From positions 1-32,428 of IMG/VR virus record IMGVR_UViG_3300042924_005081: DNA of 32,428 nt, one strand, 5' to 3'. Positions 22,220 through 28,178 of this stretch are shown here, piece by piece (position 1 is the stretch's first letter; the number at the start of each line of letters is the position of its first letter). The position numbers and the translations under genes were made by a program. Origin of the DNA: a virus. The notes under the pieces were generated by a model that was given only the letters and a program-made list of their open reading frames with translations, was not told the origin of the DNA and did no database searches.

Positions 22220-23010
22220 TTCGCTTCCTCCGCTTGCTTGTAAGCCCAACCCGGAAGGTCGAGCGTCTGTTCATCCACGCTGTATGCGGGCCAAAGACCC
22301 GCCTCGGTGCATAGCGCGATGGTTTCCAGCGCGTAGTTGAGCGAGTTAAGCCCGACCTGCAACGCCTTGGGCGATAGCGTATAGACCGCCACCGCAAAGG
22401 GTGGGGTCTTTTCCACGGCGATGAAGCTAAACCGCTCCACCCCGGCCAACTGGCAATACATCGCCGCTTGCACGTGGTAGCCGTAGCGGAAGACCGCCGC
22501 CGCGAAGTTCTGCGTGTCGCCATCCACGGCGGTCTTAACGTCCGCGACGAACCCATTGCCCAAAACGTCGATCCGTCCTTTGAGCTTGAGTCCGGTGCGA
22601 TGCTCGGAGAACAGGCTTACCTCGCGCTTGCTGCCGTCGAGCAACTTGCGGGCGACCGGATGGGCGGCGACTGCCGCGCTCATCCCGTCAAGCATCGCTG
22701 CTTCCTCGCCGTCGAGGAGTGGCTTGTCGCCTTGCGCTTCCTTCCACGCCTTGCCGTCCTTCGTGCGAAGGTCGAGGCCGTCCGGTCGTAGGGCGAATGC
22801 CGTAGCCAGCTTGTCCGGTTCCAGCACTGCCAAGTGGCAGAGCGTGCCGATGACCAAGGCGCGAGTTTCCTCGCGCTTGATCTGGCCCGTCTTGTAAGCA
22901 TAATAGTGCGCCGGGGTTTTTGGCGGCAGTATCCACTTGATGTCGCTCGCGCTGATTGCTTCGTGCGAGCGGTATTGCTCCGTGGGTAGGTCGAAGACTT
23001 GTGTAGGCAT
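22216..23010 (-). CDS. RecE-like exonuclease, PD-(D/E)XK fold
   Basis: 264 residues. Motifs of the RecE/exodeoxyribonuclease VIII C-terminal nuclease family: an N-terminal HEAISASDIKWI segment, G55-x-x-x-H59 (IGTLCHLAVL), E130, G145-R-I-D148, D157-V-K159-T with the metal-site aspartate and catalytic lysine, and Y177-x-x-x-Q181 (YGYHVQAAMYCQL). It degrades the 5' strand of double-stranded ends to leave 3' tails for the annealing protein. It lies downstream of the ERF and SSB-like genes in the same transcript, a standard recombination cassette. Confidence 0.9.
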   Translation of the reverse strand: MPTQVFDLPTEQYRSHEAISASDIKWILPPKTPAHYYAYKTGQIKREETRALVIGTLCHLAVLEPDKLATAFALRPDGLDLRTKDGKAWKEAQGDKPLLDGEEAAMLDGMSAAVAAHPVARKLLDGSKREVSLFSEHRTGLKLKGRIDVLGNGFVADVKTAVDGDTQNFAAAVFRYGYHVQAAMYCQLAGVERFSFIAVEKTPPFAVAVYTLSPKALQVGLNSLNYALETIALCTEAGLWPAYSVDEQTLDLPGWAYKQAEEAK

Positions 23011-23013
23011 GGC

Positions 23014-23289
23014 TTAGAACGGGACGTTATCGTCCTCGACCTCCTGCTTGGGTTTGCTGTTGCCGCCCGTTGCGCCTTGGCCGATGTAGCGCCAGTTGCC
23101 AACGATCGGGCCGCGCGTTCCCGCCTCGCGGGATTCTTTGCTTACGCCTTGCACGGCGAATCCGTCATCGCCGTATTGGCCCTTGCCGTCCTTGTTCTCA
23201 AAGAGGACAACGGAAAGGATTTTTCCGTTTTTGCCTTCGATGAGGTGCTGCTTTTCTATTTTTTCCGTTTTGATGCTGAGACTAATCAT
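23014..23289 (-). CDS. Phage single-stranded DNA-binding-like protein
   Basis: 91 residues from ATG at 23289; a TTG upstream would cross the neighbouring gene. Beta-rich body (SLSIKTEKIEKQHLIEGKNG, ILSVVLFENKDGKGQYGDDG, KESREAGTRGPIVGNWRYIG) and an acidic end EVEDDNVPF that matches the C-terminal tip by which SSB proteins contact partners. It is smaller than host SSB and lacks a recognisable standard OB motif, but sits between the ERF and exonuclease genes. Preceded by the GAACACAGAAC element. Confidence 0.75.
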   Translation of the reverse strand: MISLSIKTEKIEKQHLIEGKNGKILSVVLFENKDGKGQYGDDGFAVQGVSKESREAGTRGPIVGNWRYIGQGATGGNSKPKQEVEDDNVPF

Positions 23290-23292
23290 GGT

Positions 23293-23303
23293 GTTCTGTG
23301 TTC
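23293..23303 (-). repeat. Start-associated element, copy before the SSB-like gene
   Basis: Exact GAACACAGAAC on the minus strand, ending three bases before ATG (23289). Confidence 0.85.
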
Positions 23304-23318
23304 GTGTGTTTGTGTTGA

Positions 23319-23864
23319 TTACCAAGGCAGCGCTTCGTCTGCCTCGTTCGTAGCGACCGCCGCTTTTGCCGAGCGTTGGCCGTTAGATTTTTCTGCCGCC
23401 TCATCCGTCATGCGCGGGGCGGGCTTGCTTGGTTTTGCGTAGCCGACCCAAGGCTTCGCCGCCGCGTTTCCGTCATCATCCTCCGGGGCGATCCCGCAGG
23501 CGGACATGAGGCTGTATCGACGCGCATAGGTCAGCGCGCTTCCGTAACCCTGTGGGTCTTGCTTGCTCGCGGGAACGTGCAACGGGCCGCTGGTCAGCGT
23601 CTCGCCGCTGGCGTGGACGAATACCGTTTCGACCGTGACGCCGCTTTCGCAAGGCAAGTTGCGCTGAATAAGCGCAATGCCGTTTTGATTGAGCGCGTCG
23701 AGGACGGCTTCCACGCAAGCCGCCAAGTCGGCGTATTTGCTTTTGAAATGACCGTTGTCGCTGGTTTTAAGCGCGGGGCCAAAAGCCGTCTGCGCCTTGA
23801 CAAATGCAGAAGCAATAGCCTTACCTATTGGCTGCACTGAGTTGGATGCTTGTTCTGTGTTCAT
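23319..23864 (-). CDS. erf: ERF-family single-strand annealing protein
   Basis: 181 residues. Features of the ERF family: N-terminal helix (AIASAFVKAQTAF), KYADLAACVEAVLDALNQNG, IALIQ, then the hallmark GSALTYARRYSLMSACGI and EDDDGNAA (about residues 107-133). The C-terminus is flexible and ends in acidic DEALPW. It anneals complementary single strands during recombination and genome circularisation. The first codons carry a copy of the GAACACAGAAC element (ATGAACACAGAAC). Confidence 0.93.
   Translation of the reverse strand: MNTEQASNSVQPIGKAIASAFVKAQTAFGPALKTSDNGHFKSKYADLAACVEAVLDALNQNGIALIQRNLPCESGVTVETVFVHASGETLTSGPLHVPASKQDPQGYGSALTYARRYSLMSACGIAPEDDDGNAAAKPWVGYAKPSKPAPRMTDEAAEKSNGQRSAKAAVATNEADEALPW
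23852..23862 (-). repeat. Start-associated element overlapping the erf start
   Basis: Exact GAACACAGAAC on the minus strand; its first base is the G of the ATG at 23864. Confidence 0.85.
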
Positions 23865-23876
23865 TCGTGCTAATCG

Positions 23877-23900
23877 CGCCGGGGGTTGCCGCCCCCGGCG
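23877..23900. other. Hairpin between nuclease gene and erf
   Basis: Perfect 9-bp stem CGCCGGGGG/CCCCCGGCG with a 6-nt loop. On the plus strand it is followed by TCTTTGTTTG, so it would terminate antisense transcription better than the sense transcript. Confidence 0.55.
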
Positions 23901-23913
23901 TCTTTGTTTGTGT

Positions 23914-24279
23914 TCATGCGGGCGGCGGTGCGTCCGGTGACTCCACCAAGTCGCTGCGCCTGCAAATTCCGAAAAAGTCTTGAGCGGATAGGGTCACAAG
24001 CCACGGCCTCGCGCTTGTCTTGTGAAACACGGCAGGGGTCTTACCGATTGCCGCCGCTTTTTCTGCCTGCTCGTAGGCTGCGCGGACGTTTAACTTCTCC
24101 ACAAATTTAACTTCGGGCCAAAGGGTAGGCATTTCGGGAATCGTCACATCCGCCGCCGCATCCCCCGCAAATGATTGATGCCAGCCCGTGCGCTCAGTCT
24201 TTACGAATCCTTGCTCGCGGCATAGATCGCGGAACATTCGTTCGCCCCGCTTGCCCTTGTCTCTCGCCGCGCGGCTCAT
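23914..24279 (-). CDS. Holliday-junction-resolvase-like / PD-(D/E)XK nuclease
   Basis: 121 residues. MSRAARDKGKRGERMFRDLC, then ERTGWHQSFAGDAAADVTIP, EMPTLWPEVKF: E13, D44 and E56-x-K58 spaced as in Hjc-like resolvases and related endonucleases. A helix (RAAYEQAEKAAAIGKTPAVF) and strand end follow. Likely cuts branched DNA during recombination or before packaging. ATGA overlap with the upstream small gene; separated from erf by a strong hairpin. Confidence 0.85.
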   Translation of the reverse strand: MSRAARDKGKRGERMFRDLCREQGFVKTERTGWHQSFAGDAAADVTIPEMPTLWPEVKFVEKLNVRAAYEQAEKAAAIGKTPAVFHKTSARPWLVTLSAQDFFGICRRSDLVESPDAPPPA

Positions 24280-24461
24280 TTCTTCCGCCTCCCCTTGGCG
24301 AGCTTGCTTGCTGCCGCTTTGTAAAAATCGCGCTCTGCTTCGACTTCAGCCATACGCATAAGCAAATCCACAATGCTCTCAGCCATTGCATCAATGACGG
24401 CAGGAGCATGAGCGGGGGCGCAAATCACGCTCCCCAAAACGTAATCCTTGCCCCCGCTCAT
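24276..24461 (-). CDS. Small coiled-coil-like protein (61 aa)
   Basis: MSGGKDYVLGSVICAPAHAP, then a helix (MAEVEAERDFYKAAASKLAK) with a basic end. Coupled by ATGA to both neighbours. Not recognised; pairs with the next small coiled-coil gene. Confidence 0.65.
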   Translation of the reverse strand: MSGGKDYVLGSVICAPAHAPAVIDAMAESIVDLLMRMAEVEAERDFYKAAASKLAKGRRKK

Positions 24462-24652
24462 AATTCGTGCGCCTCCTCCTTCATGCCGGGATGTGCTTCG
24501 CGGCGGTATTGGCGAGCCAGCGCCAGCGCATCATCAAGCGCCAGCGTGAGTCGGCTGTTCTGCTCGCGTAGAAGCTGGTTCTGCTCCTCGACCACCGCCA
24601 GCTTGCGGCGAACGTCCAAGTAGAAATCCTCCATTTCCATCTCCGCGCTCAT
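24458..24652 (-). CDS. Small coiled-coil protein (64 aa)
   Basis: From ATG at 24652: MSAEMEMEDFYLDVRRKLAV, then VEEQNQLLREQNSRLTLALD, a clear heptad-like coiled coil. ATG overlaps the upstream stop by one base (TAATG). No family recognised. Confidence 0.65.
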   Translation of the reverse strand: MSAEMEMEDFYLDVRRKLAVVEEQNQLLREQNSRLTLALDDALALARQYRREAHPGMKEEAHEL

Positions 24653-25044
24653 TAGTTCAGCCCTCCGTGATGCCGAATGGTTTGCGTGAAGATGTCCCGC
24701 GCTGGCATTTTGCAATCGAGGAGGTCGCAATAGGCTTGCGCTTCGGGCGACATGAACCACGCCGCAAGTTGCTTGTGGTCATTCGGGCCGTGCGAGGAAG
24801 CAATCGTGCGAGGAACGCGATGCCAATAAGTGCCAAGCCGCCCGGTCGGGCCATACTTGGTAATTTCTTGCATGGTTGTAGGCCACGGCAGGCACTTCCC
24901 CTGCGGCGTGATAATTCCGTAACGAGCGAACAGCGCGAGGTCGCTGACAGCCTGTTCCAAAACGGCCCACGCGAGCAATTCCCACGGACTACGCTCCGGG
25001 CGCTGCTGCGTCCATGACGCGGGGGTAAGCGCGTGTATTTTCAT
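24652..25044 (-). CDS. Hypothetical early protein (130 aa)
   Basis: From ATG at 25044 (MKIHALTPASWTQQRPERSP), coupled by ATGA. The centre (ELLAWAVLEQAVSDLALFAR) is a helix; then GIITPQGKCLPWPTTMQEIT and HGPNDHKQLAAWFMSPEAQ. I recall similar sequences as unnamed phage proteins only. A conserved Trp/His pattern suggests a defined fold, function unknown. Confidence 0.7.
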   Translation of the reverse strand: MKIHALTPASWTQQRPERSPWELLAWAVLEQAVSDLALFARYGIITPQGKCLPWPTTMQEITKYGPTGRLGTYWHRVPRTIASSHGPNDHKQLAAWFMSPEAQAYCDLLDCKMPARDIFTQTIRHHGGLN

Positions 25045-25148
25045 CGCAGTAGGTTCGCTACCCAATCCGCGACCAATACGAGCAAGACGGCGAGCGCGGT
25101 TAAAAGCGCCATCGCGCCTATAGCGTTGTCGGGGGGTGTCGGTGTCAT
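25041..25148 (-). CDS. Small single-span membrane protein (35 aa)
   Basis: MTPTPPDNAIGAMALLTALA, then LLVLVADWV: a Pro-rich N-terminus and one membrane helix. ATGA overlaps on both sides. Too short to assign a role. Confidence 0.6.
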   Translation of the reverse strand: MTPTPPDNAIGAMALLTALAVLLVLVADWVANLLR

Positions 25149-25309
25149 TTCGCGAGACGTTTGCGGAGTTGAGCGAGCGCCTTGCGGACGCGATCCGCCA
25201 ATGACGGCGCGTGACCTTCTGCCGCTCGGCGCATTGCCATGAGCAATGCGGTTTGCGGGATGCACGGGTTATTGCCGTTGCGGTCAATGATTGTCGGGCG
25301 AATGCTCAT
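25145..25309 (-). CDS. Small basic protein (54 aa)
   Basis: MSIRPTIIDRNGNNPCIPQT, then a helix (LLMAMRRAAEGHAPSLADRV) and a Lys/Arg-rich end. ATGA coupling to both neighbours. Not recognised. Confidence 0.65.
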   Translation of the reverse strand: MSIRPTIIDRNGNNPCIPQTALLMAMRRAAEGHAPSLADRVRKALAQLRKRLAK

Positions 25310-25497
25310 TTGCTTTTCCTCCGCGTGCGGGGTTTGCGTTTGTTTTCCTGCGCGAGCAGGCCAGCTATGCGCCGATCCGCGAGTTCGCGTTCGGTGCTGA
25401 TTCCGTTCGACTGACCCAACTCGTAACCTCCGAGCCAAGCCAATCCGACAACACTGATTGCCGCCAGCGTGCCGAGGATGATCGTCATGTATTCCAT
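25306..25497 (-). CDS. Small membrane protein with basic tail (63 aa)
   Basis: MEYMTIILGTLAAISVVGLA (one N-terminal membrane helix), then GGYELGQSNGISTERELADR and a strongly basic end (KRKPRTRRKSK). Probably N-in/C-out or reverse with a positively charged tail. The leader before it contains a GAACACAGAAC element 13 nt upstream of the ATG. Second gene of the early minus transcript. Confidence 0.7.
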   Translation of the reverse strand: MEYMTIILGTLAAISVVGLAWLGGYELGQSNGISTERELADRRIAGLLAQENKRKPRTRRKSK

Positions 25498-25510
25498 GTT
25501 GTTTTTGTTT

Positions 25511-25521
25511 GTTCTGTGTTC
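25511..25521 (-). repeat. Start-associated element between the early genes
   Basis: Exact GAACACAGAAC on the minus strand, overlapping the stop of the ribbon-helix-helix gene (25520-25522) and 13 nt before the next ATG. Confidence 0.8.
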
Positions 25522-25690
25522 ACTGCTCTGCCGCGCCGTTAAGGCGTTGCATGAGCAAAAGACGGACGAAAAGCGAAAGGCTCATCCCCTGCGCGAAAGC
25601 GACCTTGCGAGCTTCGCGGATGATGTCCGGGGGGAGGGAAATGCCAGCGGGTTTGCTGTGCTTGTGCTGTGGGATTTTACGGCGCGCCAT
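25520..25690 (-). CDS. Ribbon-helix-helix regulator, first early gene (56 aa)
   Basis: MARRKIPQHKHSKPAGISLP, then PDIIREARKVAFAQGMSLSL and FVRLLLMQRL. Layout of Arc/CopG proteins: a short beta strand (GISLP), helix A (PDIIREARKVAFAQ), a turn with Gly35, helix B (SLSLFVRLLLMQRL). It aligns with the divergent plus-strand protein: KPAGISLPPDII against QPAGIALPRDLI, and helix B SLSLFVRLLLMQRL against LSGLTRHLLTTYL. It should bind DNA as a dimer through the strands. First gene of the early minus transcript, opposite its paralogue. Confidence 0.85.
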   Translation of the reverse strand: MARRKIPQHKHSKPAGISLPPDIIREARKVAFAQGMSLSLFVRLLLMQRLNGAAEQ

Positions 25691-25712
25691 AGGTAATATG
25701 GGCGCATCTTCT

Positions 25713-25729
25713 AAAGTTTAACAAACTTT
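25713..25729. promoter_or_regulatory. Palindrome in the switch region
   Basis: AAAGTTT-AAC-AAACTTT, 7-bp perfect arms, between the two divergent regulator genes. It overlaps a minus-strand TTTACA (25734-25729) that could be the -35 of the early promoter. The natural operator candidate for either ribbon-helix-helix protein. Confidence 0.65.
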
Positions 25730-25742
25730 GTAAAGGACAAAA

Positions 25743-25760
25743 ATGGGGTATTCCCCCCAT
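25743..25760. promoter_or_regulatory. Second inverted repeat in the switch region
   Basis: ATGGGG-TATTCC-CCCCAT, 6-bp arms. Part of it (GGGGTATTC, 25745-25753) recurs ahead of the integrase and, with one change, ahead of the metallophosphoesterase operon, suggesting a shared control site for plus-strand genes. Confidence 0.55.
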
Positions 25761-25770
25761 ACAAATAAAA

Positions 25771-25800
25771 TTGTTAAGAATTGCAAAAGTGTGCTATTTT
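25771..25800 (+). promoter_or_regulatory. Promoter candidate for the plus-strand regulator
   Basis: TTGTTA (25771-25776), 18-bp spacer, TATTTT (25795-25800), 22 nt before the ATG at 25823. AT-rich surroundings in a GC-rich genome support it. Confidence 0.5.
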
Positions 25801-25822
25801 ACCGGGGTAGCTCACTACGCAC

Positions 25823-26086
25823 ATGAACACACGAAAGACGGACGGGGAGAAGTCTCAGCCCGCAGGCATTGCCCTGCCCCGCGACTTAATCGAGGTCGGG
25901 CGGGAATACGCCAAGCGGCACGGGTATGGTGGCCTTAGCGGCCTTACGCGCCATTTGCTGACCACTTACTTGGCAAAGGCTGCACAGGCTGCGGAGGACG
26001 CGAGCCAAGCAACCAAGACCAAGGGCAAGAGAAAGGTAAGCAACGCCCGCCGCAAACTCGGCAAAGCCCGAAAGAATGAGGAATGA
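25823..26086 (+). CDS. Ribbon-helix-helix regulator, plus-strand (87 aa)
   Basis: MNTRKTDGEKSQPAGIALPR, then DLIEVGREYAKRHGYGGLSG and LTRHLLTTYLAKAAQ, the strand-helix-turn-helix pattern of Arc/CopG-type proteins and a paralogue of the divergent minus-strand protein. A basic C-terminal tail (KGKRKVSNARRKLGKARKN) is extra and could add nonspecific DNA contact. In the place where a lysogeny repressor would be, facing the early genes and just before the integrase. Its role as the lysogeny repressor is inference. Confidence 0.85.
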   Translation: MNTRKTDGEKSQPAGIALPRDLIEVGREYAKRHGYGGLSGLTRHLLTTYLAKAAQAAEDASQATKTKGKRKVSNARRKLGKARKNEE

Positions 26087-26097
26087 TTTTTTCATGT

Positions 26098-26116
26098 GGG
26101 GTATTCATATTGAGCG
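26098..26116 (+). repeat. 19-bp element, copy 1 (before integrase)
   Basis: GGGGTATTCATATTGAGCG, 51 nt before the integrase ATG. 18 of 19 bases match the copy at 27345-27363. The remaining bases of the 26087-26167 gap show no gene. Confidence 0.85.
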
Positions 26117-26167
26117 GCGTAGGACATCGGCGGTTCTACCCCCCCCGCAAGCAACAATGAATAAAAA

Positions 26168-27229
26168 ATGAATATCGAGACGGTCAAGGTGGGCGGAATG
26201 TCCTGCCGCCTTTGGCAGTCTCCCGGTGACGGACGGTGGCGGTGGCACTCCCGCCGTGGTGGCAAGCGGGTTCTTAATGCGGCGAAGGATTTGACCAAGG
26301 CCAAGGCCAAGGCTCGCGAACAACTCGCCCTCCTGCGAGACGGGCGCAGCCAGTTGGGCAGCCTTGACCCCGCCCTGCTCTCCGAGTTCCTTGCGTGGAA
26401 AGGCCAGCGCGCCGATAGCCCCCCGACCGCCGAGGCCGCACGCAATTACGTCCGTCACCTCATCGAGCGAAAGGTTCAGACCCGCACCATCGAGGGCGAC
26501 CTTGCACACTTTACCGCGAAGCACCCCGGCCCGATTGCCGATGTGACCGCCGCGCAAGTCAAGCTGCACCTTGACTCACTGGGGGTCGGGCCTCGTCGCT
26601 ACAACAACGTCCGGGCAACCCTTGTCTCGTGGTTTGTCTGGGCGCGCAAGCAGTCTTACTTGCCCGACACGATGACCGCACCGCAACGCACTCATGCCTT
26701 GCCCGTTCCGAAAAAGCGTCCCGCCATTTATTCCCCCGCCGAGTTCCGCGCCTTGCTTGCCGCCGTTGCCCCGGAATGGCGGCTCCCGCTGGCGATCTGC
26801 GGTTTGGCGGGGCTGCGGACTTGCGAGGCGGAAAGGTTGCTGTGGCGCGAAGTGAAGCTCGGTAAGAAGTTGCTTGAGGTTCTACCGGAAAACGCAAAGA
26901 ACACGGGTCGCCGCAGGCTTGTGCCGATCCATCCCGCCTTGATGACTTGGCTCCGCAAAGCGGACTTCGCCCCGAACGATCACGTTTGCCCGCAGGGGTT
27001 GAGGATCGACAACCTCGCCAAGCGCGTAAAGCGCAAGGGGGTTAAATGGGTTAAGAACGGGCTGCGACATTCTTACGGCTCCTATCGCTGCGCGGTCGTG
27101 AAGTCCGCCGCGCAAGTCGCTTTGGAGATGGGCAATAGCGAGTCGATCGTGCGGTCAAATTACCTCGATTACGTCGAAAGAACGGCGGCAACAAAGTGGT
27201 TTCAATGTGGTTACTTTCCGTCCTCCTAA
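26168..27229 (+). CDS. int: Tyrosine integrase
   Basis: 353 residues. N-terminal arm-type/core-binding region (to about 175) and catalytic domain: Arg217 (GLAGLRTCEAERL), Lys244 (ENAKNTGRRRLVPIHP), Arg300 with His301 (KNGLRHSYGSYR), Asn323 (ALEMGNSESI) and nucleophile Tyr332 (SNYLDYV). The usual HxxR His is Asn297, and the usual second His/Trp is Asn323; both substitutions I remember from Verrucomicrobia-type integrases. It recombines attP with a host tRNA gene; the attP candidate lies just downstream. The ATG is 51 nt past a 19-bp element. Confidence 0.93.
   Translation: MNIETVKVGGMSCRLWQSPGDGRWRWHSRRGGKRVLNAAKDLTKAKAKAREQLALLRDGRSQLGSLDPALLSEFLAWKGQRADSPPTAEAARNYVRHLIERKVQTRTIEGDLAHFTAKHPGPIADVTAAQVKLHLDSLGVGPRRYNNVRATLVSWFVWARKQSYLPDTMTAPQRTHALPVPKKRPAIYSPAEFRALLAAVAPEWRLPLAICGLAGLRTCEAERLLWREVKLGKKLLEVLPENAKNTGRRRLVPIHPALMTWLRKADFAPNDHVCPQGLRIDNLAKRVKRKGVKWVKNGLRHSYGSYRCAVVKSAAQVALEMGNSESIVRSNYLDYVERTAATKWFQCGYFPSS
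27207..27218 (+). repeat. attP arm-site candidate, left
   Basis: GTGGTTACTTTC within the last codons of int, 47 nt from the tRNA-Leu segment. An identical 12-mer is at 27372-27383; a shorter copy (TGGTTACTA) follows it at 27384. Confidence 0.65.
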
Positions 27230-27233
27230 AAAC

Positions 27234-27260
27234 TTAACCCCCTGATTTACAGGGGGTTAA
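27234..27260. terminator. Hairpin after the integrase
   Basis: TTAACCCCCTG/CAGGGGGTTAA, 11-bp perfect stem, ATTTA loop, 4 nt after the int stop. No long T-run on the plus strand; on the minus strand it is followed by AGTTTTTAGG. Works best as a barrier to both directions. Confidence 0.7.
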
Positions 27261-27264
27261 ATAA

Positions 27265-27325
27265 TACCGGCGGAGGGGGTCGAACCCACACTCCCTTGCG
27301 GGAAACGGATTTTGAGTCCGTCGCG
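27265..27325 (-). other. attP core candidate: 3' part of a tRNA-Leu(CAA) gene
   Basis: Minus strand: anticodon stem-loop ACGGA-CTCAAAA-TCCGT (27321-27305, anticodon CAA), variable arm CCC-GCAA-GGG, T arm GTGGG-TTCGACC-CCCTC, acceptor half CGCCGGT with A73 at 27265. The 5' half of a tRNA is missing. One T-stem pair is broken (T against T), which suggests that identity to the host gene ends nearby. Temperate phages use such fragments to rebuild the tRNA on integration, and this lies 36 nt after int. Confidence 0.8.
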
Positions 27326-27344
27326 GACAGAGGAAAGTAGTTAA

Positions 27345-27363
27345 GGGGTTTTCATATTGAGCG
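27345..27363 (+). repeat. 19-bp element, copy 2 (before the plus-strand operon)
   Basis: GGGGTTTTCATATTGAGCG, 74 nt before the metallophosphoesterase ATG; one mismatch to the copy at 26098-26116. Confidence 0.85.
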
Positions 27364-27371
27364 AAAGCAAG

Positions 27372-27383
27372 GTGGTTACTTTC
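27372..27383 (+). repeat. attP arm-site candidate, right
   Basis: GTGGTTACTTTC, identical to 27207-27218, on the other side of the tRNA segment, followed by TGGTTACTA. A weaker inverted copy (GGAAAGTAGTTAA) lies at 27332-27344. Confidence 0.65.
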
Positions 27384-27437
27384 TGGTTACTATTTGACCC
27401 ATAAAGCGCCCCGTCTTTGACATACGCCGCGCTTTCA

Positions 27438-28178
27438 ATGGCAGCGATTACGCGGCGGTGGAAAAAGTGGATGGCGGTCAGTTGCACGCACGGTCATTTA
27501 GCAGACCCAAGGGCCACCGGGGCAATGCTCAAATTCCGCGAGGCATACAAGCCCGCAACCGTCCTGCATCTCGGCGACTTTACCGATATGGCTGCGCTTC
27601 GTGCCGGGGCAAGGCGTGATCCCGATGACCCCGACCGCGCGGAAAGCATGGCCGATGACCTGCTTGCGGGATTGAGCTTCTTGCGAGAGTTGGCACCTTC
27701 CGTGATTCACCTCGGAAATCACGAGGACAGGCTTTGCGGCCTCGCGCATAGCGGCAACGCGGTCGTGAGCTACGCGGCGGGACAAGTGCTTGGGAAGATC
27801 GAAGACGCTGCTAAGAAAATGAAAGCGAAGGTCGTTCCTTATGCTGGCCTGCGCCCGGAGGCTTGCACGCAGTTGGGCGATACGCTGTTTCTGCATGGCG
27901 TCCTTTACAACGTGTCCGCTGCCCGCGATCACGCGGAAGCCCTCGGCATGAATTGCGTGTTCGGGCATACGCATCGCGTGATGCAGGAGGCTGGCCGATG
28001 CCAGCGCCCCGTTGTCGGTTACAACATCGGCTGCGGCGTTGATCTGGCTGTCGGGTATGCAAAATCTCGACGCGCCACCTTGGGATGGGCGCACGGCTTC
28101 GCCTACGGCGAATACTGCGACAACGCCTGCACGGTCAACCTCGTCACACTTTCTCCCCATTACAGGCTCCCGCTATGA
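27438..28178 (+). CDS. Calcineurin-like metallophosphoesterase
   Basis: 246 residues from ATG at 27438. Metal-site motifs: THGH (17-20), GDFTD (46-50), GNHEDR (93-98), FLHG (His153), GHTHR (176-180). The first motif has Cys16 (SCTHGH) where an Asp is usual, so metal binding may be altered. Families with this pattern occur on many phages as unnamed phosphoesterases. Substrate unknown (nucleotide, nucleic acid end or phosphoprotein). First gene of a coupled plus-strand operon next to attP. Confidence 0.88.
   Translation: MAAITRRWKKWMAVSCTHGHLADPRATGAMLKFREAYKPATVLHLGDFTDMAALRAGARRDPDDPDRAESMADDLLAGLSFLRELAPSVIHLGNHEDRLCGLAHSGNAVVSYAAGQVLGKIEDAAKKMKAKVVPYAGLRPEACTQLGDTLFLHGVLYNVSAARDHAEALGMNCVFGHTHRVMQEAGRCQRPVVGYNIGCGVDLAVGYAKSRRATLGWAHGFAYGEYCDNACTVNLVTLSPHYRLPL

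Noticed and set aside
24652-25287. Extended form (211 aa) of the early protein at 24652
   Set aside because: Extension covers two small coupled genes in other frames; ATG at 25044 overlaps the upstream stop.
27265-27340. Complete tRNA-Leu gene on the minus strand
   Set aside because: The anticodon, variable and T arms and the 3' acceptor half are present, but no matching 5' acceptor strand or D arm lies upstream; the T stem also has a mismatch. Treated as an attP fragment.
27498-28160. 220-codon minus-strand frame opposite the phosphoesterase
   Set aside because: Antisense to clear metallophosphoesterase motifs; no start signal.
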